Position numbers and translations under genes: made by a program. A model generated the notes under the pieces. The model ran no database searches and was not told where the DNA came from. It saw only the letters and a program-made list of their open reading frames with translations. DNA of 64,000 nt from an uncultured Clostridia bacterium. Lineage in GTDB: Bacteria > Bacillota > Clostridia > Christensenellales > Aristaeellaceae. Below, piece after piece: positions 59,270-64,000 of this stretch (positions are counted from its first letter, which is position 1; each line of letters opens with the position of its first letter). Where the stretch lies: positions 1 through 64,000 of the forward strand of contig CAMJPQ010000003.1 of assembly GCA_946407745.1 (NCBI GenBank), in the 5' to 3' direction.

Positions 59270-60250
59270 ATGGCTGAGGACTTCTATCCCTGCGGCCTCG
59301 TCCGCGAGGAGGGCTATGCCGATACCATGGCGGACAAGGTGCTGCCCGCGCTGGAGGCCATCCGCGTGGAAAAGCGCGTGCCCGCGGGCAGGGGAGAGCT
59401 CTACTCCGCCTTCTATCCATGCGGGGGCGCACAGGGAACGGTGGTCATTGTCCACGGCTTTACCAGCACAGAGGCAAAATACGCGGAGCTGATCTGTTCA
59501 CTGAACCGCAACGGCTGGGCGGTGCTGGCCTATGACCAGCGCGGTCACGGGCGCAGCTGGCGCCCCGACCGGGGCAATGATCTTTCGCTGACCCACGTGG
59601 ACCGCTTTGAGGACTATGTGGACGACCTGGACGCGGTGCTTTCCGCTTGGCGGAAGGACATGCCCGGGCCCTGGGTGCTGTTTTCCCACTCCATGGGCGG
59701 AGCGGTATCCGGGCTGTACCTGCAGGCGCACGCGCAAACCTTCCGCAGAGCGGTGCTTTCCTCGCCGATGATCGCGCCCTCCACAGCGGGGGTGCCGGCG
59801 TGGGCCACACTGGCCGTGTGCCGTTGCGCCGCGCTGCTGGGCAAGCGGGACCGGCGCATGTTCATCTCCAAGCCCTACGCGGGGCCGGAGGATTTCGCCA
59901 CCAGCTGCACCACCAGCAGGGCGCGGTTTGAGTGGTACGAGGGCATCAAGGCCCGCACCCCTGCGCTGACCAACAACGGCCCGACCTACGGCTGGACGGA
60001 GGAAGCCGTGCGCGTAACGAAGAAGCTGCTGGCCAAGGGCGCGGTGGAAAAGCTCACCCTGCCGGTGTGCGTGTACAGCGCCGGGCTGGATACCGTGGTG
60101 CTGATTCCCCCGCAGAAGGCCTTTGCCGACCGCCTGCCCCAGGGCGAGCTGGTGACGGTGGCGGGGGCAAAGCACGAGATCTTCCGGAGCGTTGACAGCG
60201 TGATGGTGCCCTGGTGGGAGAGCGTGCTGGCGTTCCTTTCGGAGAAATGA
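59270..60250 (+). CDS. Alpha/beta hydrolase, lysophospholipase/monoacylglycerol lipase-like
   Basis: 326 residues from the ATG at 59270; an in-frame TTG at 59264 is closer to the AGGAGG than is usual and is not preferred. Nucleophile Ser in VLFSHSMGGAVSGLYL near residue 140 (HSMGG), early VIVHGFTSTEAKYAELICSL with oxyanion-hole residues, Asp in YSAGLDTVVLIPP near 270 and His in GAKHEIFRSVD near 300. No signal peptide. It ends the operon; the substrate may be an acylated sugar or lipid, unknown. Confidence 0.9.
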   Translation: MAEDFYPCGLVREEGYADTMADKVLPALEAIRVEKRVPAGRGELYSAFYPCGGAQGTVVIVHGFTSTEAKYAELICSLNRNGWAVLAYDQRGHGRSWRPDRGNDLSLTHVDRFEDYVDDLDAVLSAWRKDMPGPWVLFSHSMGGAVSGLYLQAHAQTFRRAVLSSPMIAPSTAGVPAWATLAVCRCAALLGKRDRRMFISKPYAGPEDFATSCTTSRARFEWYEGIKARTPALTNNGPTYGWTEEAVRVTKKLLAKGAVEKLTLPVCVYSAGLDTVVLIPPQKAFADRLPQGELVTVAGAKHEIFRSVDSVMVPWWESVLAFLSEK

Positions 60251-60254
60251 CATT

Positions 60255-60281
60255 AAGGCAGTGCGCAGGCGCTGCCTTTTT
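60255..60281 (+). terminator. Terminator of ABC/GPH/hydrolase operon
   Basis: A 7-bp stem AAGGCAG/CTGCCTT (60255-60261 with 60272-60278) followed by TTT and further T-rich sequence, 5 bases after the stop. Confidence 0.8.
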
Positions 60282-60326
60282 CAGCGGACACTGGGGCTGC
60301 AGGAAATGAAAACTCAAGCAGAAACC

Positions 60327-60355
60327 TTTTCAATTAAATGGTGTTATGCTACAAT
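60327..60355 (+). promoter_or_regulatory. Promoter of large repeat-protein gene
   Basis: TACAAT (60350-60355) with a TATGC extension; a weak TTTTCA -35 (60327-60332) is 17 bases upstream. The gene starts at 60411. Confidence 0.5.
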
Positions 60356-60410
60356 GGTGACACCATATCAACTGCATTTGTATTGCCTGAAAAGGAAAGG
60401 ACGGTTTCAA

Positions 60411-63400
60411 GTGAAGCGAATATCGTCTTATCTGCTGACCCTGTCGCTGCTGGTCTCCTGCCTTGCGCCTGTGCTGGCGGAGGCACCGGCAACGTCCACC
60501 GACCTGACGGTGGAGCTGGAACCCGTGGAAGAAGCCGCGAGCGAGGAAGCCTCGCTGGCTGCGGGGAGCCCGCTCATTGTGGACCAGCCGTGGAGCGAGC
60601 ACTGGAGTCTGGGCGAAACGGTGACCTTCACCATCGGCGTGGCGGAAGGCACCGCCATCCAGTGGCAGTATGACAACGCCACCGGTGACTGGACCAACAT
60701 ACCGGAAAACAAGAACTGGCACGGCACGAAGACGGAGACGCTGACCTTCACAGCCACGGCCAGCCGGGCAAAGTACCTGTACCGCGCGGTGGTCACACTG
60801 GGCGATGCGAGCGAGATTTCCAGCGAGGTGCGCTTCTATGTCTGCGATGTGCCGGAATTCATCACCCAGCCGCAGCACGTATATGCGGCCCTGAACGATA
60901 CGGTGACCTTCACGGCAGAAGCCAGCGAGGATCCGTCCTACCAGTGGCAGTATGACAACGGCACCGGCGAGTGGACCAACATTCCCGAGAACAAGAACTG
61001 GCACGGCACACAGACCGGCACGCTGACCTTCACGGCGATCAGCAGCCGGACGAGATACCATTATCGTGTGATTGCCAGCAACCTGGCAGGGCAGGCGGTT
61101 TCGGATGAGGTGAGTTTTACCATCGTTGAGGAACCGACAGAGGAGCCGACGGCAGCACCTGAGCCGGAGCCCTGGTTTTCTTACTATATTAAGCCCTGGT
61201 TTTATTACTATATTGAAGAAGGGCCGCTGGAAAACGGGCAGCCTGTAACTGTGCATTTCGTATTCAGGCAGACGGGTGATTACCCGCATGATTACCCGCA
61301 TGGACGCGTGTGGCGTATGAACTTAATTACGTCATCATATATTGATATCAGCGAAACTGAAAAAAACCTCACTCCGGATGACAATACGATTACCTGTATA
61401 CTGATTGCTGATAACACAGTACATTACATTCAAATTGAATATGAAGATGGGACAATAGAGCAATTTGTGTTCAAGCTTCCCAGCGCTCCTGTGTTTTCTG
61501 CTCAGCCGCAGTATGCGTATGCTGCCCTGAACGATACGGTGACCTTCACAGCGGAAGCCAGTGAGGATCCGTCCTATCAGTGGCAATACGACAACGGCAC
61601 TGGCGTGTGGACCGACATACCGGAAAACAAGAACTGGCATGGCACACAGACCGATACGCTGACCTTCACGGCGATCAGCAGCCGGGAAAAGTATCGCTAT
61701 CGCGTGATCGCCAGCAACCTGGCGGGGCAGACGGTTTCGGATGAGGTGGGCTTTACCATCGGTGCAAAACCGCCGCAGGTTTTTATACGAGAAATCGATG
61801 CGTACCAAGAAGGTAGTCATTTATGGCTGGAATTTAGTATTGAAAAGAGCGACCTGCGGGACATTGAAATCTATATCAATGACAAATATGTCGGATACTG
61901 CGAATCAGTTTACAGTTTTCTCTCAACGCAAGTCGGTCCGCTTGACACATATGGTATACACACTTATGACATTATTGCATACAGCCCCTCGGACGGCGCC
62001 AGAAGCATACTGGAAACATACGAGATTCCCGTGAGTTTGGAATGCCAGATTGAGAATTCTCTGAAAGAGTTTTATTTACCTGGTGAAACGGTCACCATCA
62101 CTGCTATGGTCAATGACTCTGAAGGTAAGAGAGCTGATATACAATGGCAGTACGACAGTGGCGTTGGTGAATGGACAGACGTTCCCGAAAACGAACACTG
62201 GCATGGCACGCAGACAAAACAGTTGACCTTTACCGCCAACGAGGAGAATGCGTACTTTAGATACCGCTTCGTGGCCTCAGTCAACAGTGATGAATGCGTT
62301 TCCAATGAAGCGGGTTATTGCCTGGTAGAGCCTCTGGATGTGACGGGCAGCTTTGATGAGGAAGTGGAAACGGTTGAAGCTGGCAGGATAAAACCAATTC
62401 ATATAACTGCAGAGTCCTTTGACATCAGGGATATTTATCTTCGCGCAGATGGCTGGAGCGATTATGATCATTATATAGGTCGCAATACAGGAAGCGGCAT
62501 AGGATTTGACACCGTCTATCACCTTGACACTCAACAGGGGCGATACAGTACGCCAGGTGTGTATACACTGAGGCTTGAGGCCAACTATACCTTTAATTCT
62601 GATTATAGTGTTGATAAGCTCTTGGACACCATGGAACTCCGTGTCCTCCCCGCTATACTGACGCAGCCCAAAAACCAGTACGCCGAGTTAGGAGAGGAAG
62701 TGACCTTCACGGCGAAGGCCAGTGAGGGCGTGGACCTGCGGTGGCAGTATGACGGCGGCAGCGGGGAGTGGACCGACATCCCCGAAAACAAGAACTGGCA
62801 TGGCACCACGACAAATACGCTCACCTTTGCCGCCACCGCCAGCCGCGCGAAGCAGAAGTATCGCGTCATCGCGTCCTGTGAGGCCGGTGAAACCGTTTCG
62901 CAGGAGGCGACGCTGACCATCGGCCTGCCGCCTGCGCCGGTGTTCATTCGCCAGCCGCATGACGTGTGGGCTCAACTGAACAAAACGGTTATCTTCACTG
63001 CGAAGTCGGAAGGCGATCCTGATTACCAGTGGCAGTTTGACACCGGCAGCGGCGAATGGACGGACATCCCCGAAAGCGCGGTCTGGCATGGTACACAGAC
63101 CGACACACTGAGCTTTACCGCACTGAACAGCCGCGCTGCGCACCGTTATCGTGTGGTGGCGACCAACAGGTCGGGAGAAGCCGTGTCTGACACGGTGATA
63201 CTGACGATTGGCCAGGAACCGGAACCTACAGAAGAACCCATTGAAGAGCCCACTGAAGAGCCGACGGAAGAACCAAAACCTTTGATCCCCGCAGATATTT
63301 GCGAGGAGGAAGCCGTGACCGTTGAGCAGGGAAAAATGACAACGGTTGACCTGACAGTCCTTGTACCGGGCGAGGGCGGATTCTGCCGTTTGGAAATTGA

Positions 63401-64000
63401 CGACATCGGCTATGGGTATTACGCGAGGGCCGGTGTGGAAACACCAATCAGATATACGGTCAACGCAGCCTCCCTGATGCCCGGAAGATACCCGCGCCGG
63501 CTTGTGGCGATCAACAACACCACGGGCGAGCGGTATCAGGATTACTTTGATGTTATCGTTTCCGCCTTTATCGCGCAGCCGCAAAACCAGAGGGCTGCGA
63601 TGGCTGAGACGGTGACCTTTACCGCCGAGGCGATCGAGGATGTCAGCTACCAGTGGCAGTATGACGGCGGCACAGGCACCTGGACCAACATACCGGAAAA
63701 CAAGAACTGGCACGGCACCAAGACCAATACACTGACCTTTACAGCCACGACCAGCCGCTCCAAGCAGCGCTACCGCGTGATTGTGACAAACGGGTATCTG
63801 TCTGAAGCATCCAAGGAAGTTACCTTTACTCTTCCCGCCGTTCCCGTCATCACCAGGCAGCCCGCGGCGCGCGTGGCCCTGGCGGCGGACAGCTCCATTT
63901 CTGTGACGCTGACTGCGCAGGTCACCGGCGCTGACACCCTGCGGTGGCAGTGCGACGGTGGCAACGGCAGCTGGACGGACATCCCGGAGGGCGAGAGCTG
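60411..64000 (+). CDS. Very large secreted Ig-like repeat protein (3' truncated by window edge)
   Basis: The frame is open from GTG at 60411 to the window edge, 1196 codons with no stop. AAAGGAAAGG lies 10 bases before the GTG. The N-terminus (VKRISSYLLTLSLLVSCLAP) is a signal peptide; LVSC could be a lipobox (Cys17), with VLA before EAP as alternative cleavage. At least eight copies of a ~95-residue Ig-like module carry the core WQYDNGTGEWTNIPENKNWH, with cores at residues ~84, 178, 390, 578, 777, 873, 1081 and 1178. Unrelated modules, some less G+C-rich, lie between (61150-61480, 61790-62640, 63280-63560), and EEPTEEPT-type spacers near 61130 and 63220. A surface adhesin or structural protein is likely; the C-terminal anchor is not visible. 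Confidence 0.88.
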   Translation, partial: MKRISSYLLTLSLLVSCLAPVLAEAPATSTDLTVELEPVEEAASEEASLAAGSPLIVDQPWSEHWSLGETVTFTIGVAEGTAIQWQYDNATGDWTNIPENKNWHGTKTETLTFTATASRAKYLYRAVVTLGDASEISSEVRFYVCDVPEFITQPQHVYAALNDTVTFTAEASEDPSYQWQYDNGTGEWTNIPENKNWHGTQTGTLTFTAISSRTRYHYRVIASNLAGQAVSDEVSFTIVEEPTEEPTAAPEPEPWFSYYIKPWFYYYIEEGPLENGQPVTVHFVFRQTGDYPHDYPHGRVWRMNLITSSYIDISETEKNLTPDDNTITCILIADNTVHYIQIEYEDGTIEQFVFKLPSAPVFSAQPQYAYAALNDTVTFTAEASEDPSYQWQYDNGTGVWTDIPENKNWHGTQTDTLTFTAISSREKYRYRVIASNLAGQTVSDEVGFTIGAKPPQVFIREIDAYQEGSHLWLEFSIEKSDLRDIEIYINDKYVGYCESVYSFLSTQVGPLDTYGIHTYDIIAYSPSDGARSILETYEIPVSLECQIENSLKEFYLPGETVTITAMVNDSEGKRADIQWQYDSGVGEWTDVPENEHWHGTQTKQLTFTANEENAYFRYRFVASVNSDECVSNEAGYCLVEPLDVTGSFDEEVETVEAGRIKPIHITAESFDIRDIYLRADGWSDYDHYIGRNTGSGIGFDTVYHLDTQQGRYSTPGVYTLRLEANYTFNSDYSVDKLLDTMELRVLPAILTQPKNQYAELGEEVTFTAKASEGVDLRWQYDGGSGEWTDIPENKNWHGTTTNTLTFAATASRAKQKYRVIASCEAGETVSQEATLTIGLPPAPVFIRQPHDVWAQLNKTVIFTAKSEGDPDYQWQFDTGSGEWTDIPESAVWHGTQTDTLSFTALNSRAAHRYRVVATNRSGEAVSDTVILTIGQEPEPTEEPIEEPTEEPTEEPKPLIPADICEEEAVTVEQGKMTTVDLTVLVPGEGGFCRLEIDDIGYGYYARAGVETPIRYTVNAASLMPGRYPRRLVAINNTTGERYQDYFDVIVSAFIAQPQNQRAAMAETVTFTAEAIEDVSYQWQYDGGTGTWTNIPENKNWHGTKTNTLTFTATTSRSKQRYRVIVTNGYLSEASKEVTFTLPAVPVITRQPAARVALAADSSISVTLTAQVTGADTLRWQCDGGNGSWTDIPEGES

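Noticed and set aside
60660-63960. Recurrent blocks in the last 3.5 kb considered as an intergenic repeat array
   Set aside because: One continuous plus-strand frame runs through all blocks, and the minus-strand frames there are shadows.

Overview
The window is 64 kb of G+C-rich, tightly packed bacterial DNA with genes on both strands. The organism looks like an anaerobic, gut- or rumen-type member of the Clostridia, possibly Christensenellales-like. This is an inference from gene content: LplB/LplC-type sugar importers, a DUF6465 protein beside HU, a radA-yacL pair, a clostripain-like protease, YjjP-type transporters, DUF5107 and DUF5696-like proteins, and surface proteins made of short repeats. 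No rRNA, prophage, insertion sequence or CRISPR array was seen. Starts were placed from ribosome-binding sites; several differ from the longest possible reading frame.

Layout. (1) 1-14578, minus strand: carbohydrate region. One importer operon (binding protein, two permeases, AraC regulator; 4882 to 316) and a second (two permeases, binding protein; 14578 to 10817) flank three cytoplasmic genes: a DUF5696-like glycosidase candidate, a DUF5107/TPR protein and a Gfo/Idh/MocA dehydrogenase. (2) 14971-22615: HAD phosphatase, DMT exporter, DUF3783 protein, NagA, fused ThrE exporter, GH36 alpha-galactosidase, DUF6465 protein and HU. (3) 22792-29308, minus: MATE pump, DeoD, Dtd, RadA, PIN-TRAM protein and an unrecognised protein. 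(4) 29598-32792, plus: a secreted His/Trp/Cys repeat protein and a polyprenyl-phosphate sugar transferase. (5) 32978-41221, minus: a ten-gene close-packed run starting with ispG and ending with a MFS transporter and a GH26 enzyme. (6) 41473-44498: membrane-anchored clostripain-family protease and tRNA-Arg(CCG). (7) 44807-52473, plus: a rhamnose locus (rhamnosidase, RhaB, AraA/FucI-like isomerase, RhaD, FucO-like dehydrogenase), interrupted by an antisense VapC/Phd toxin-antitoxin pair. (8) 52540-60250: an esterase and a divergent five-gene operon (binding protein, ATPase, double permease, GPH symporter, alpha/beta hydrolase). (9) 60411 to the right edge: the start of a very large secreted protein with at least eight copies of a Trp-rich repeat.

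How it works together. Most of the window serves capture of plant or host glycans. Oligosaccharides enter through binding-protein importers or symporters and are cut inside the cell; the GH26, GH36, rhamnosidase and DUF5696-like proteins show no signal peptide. Rhamnose is then isomerised, phosphorylated and split by aldolase, and the lactaldehyde is reduced to propanediol.

Most interesting points: a dispersed intergenic repeat family (near 10.7, 44.2-44.4, 50.3 and 54.9 kb), one copy of which supplies the -35 box of the tRNA promoter; a 26-bp perfect dyad over the rhamnose promoter; the toxin-antitoxin pair inside the rhamnose operon; direct repeats 22 bp apart upstream of the AraC-linked importer; a Nudix-HAD fusion; radA joined directly to a yacL-like gene with no disA; and two surface proteins built from repeats.
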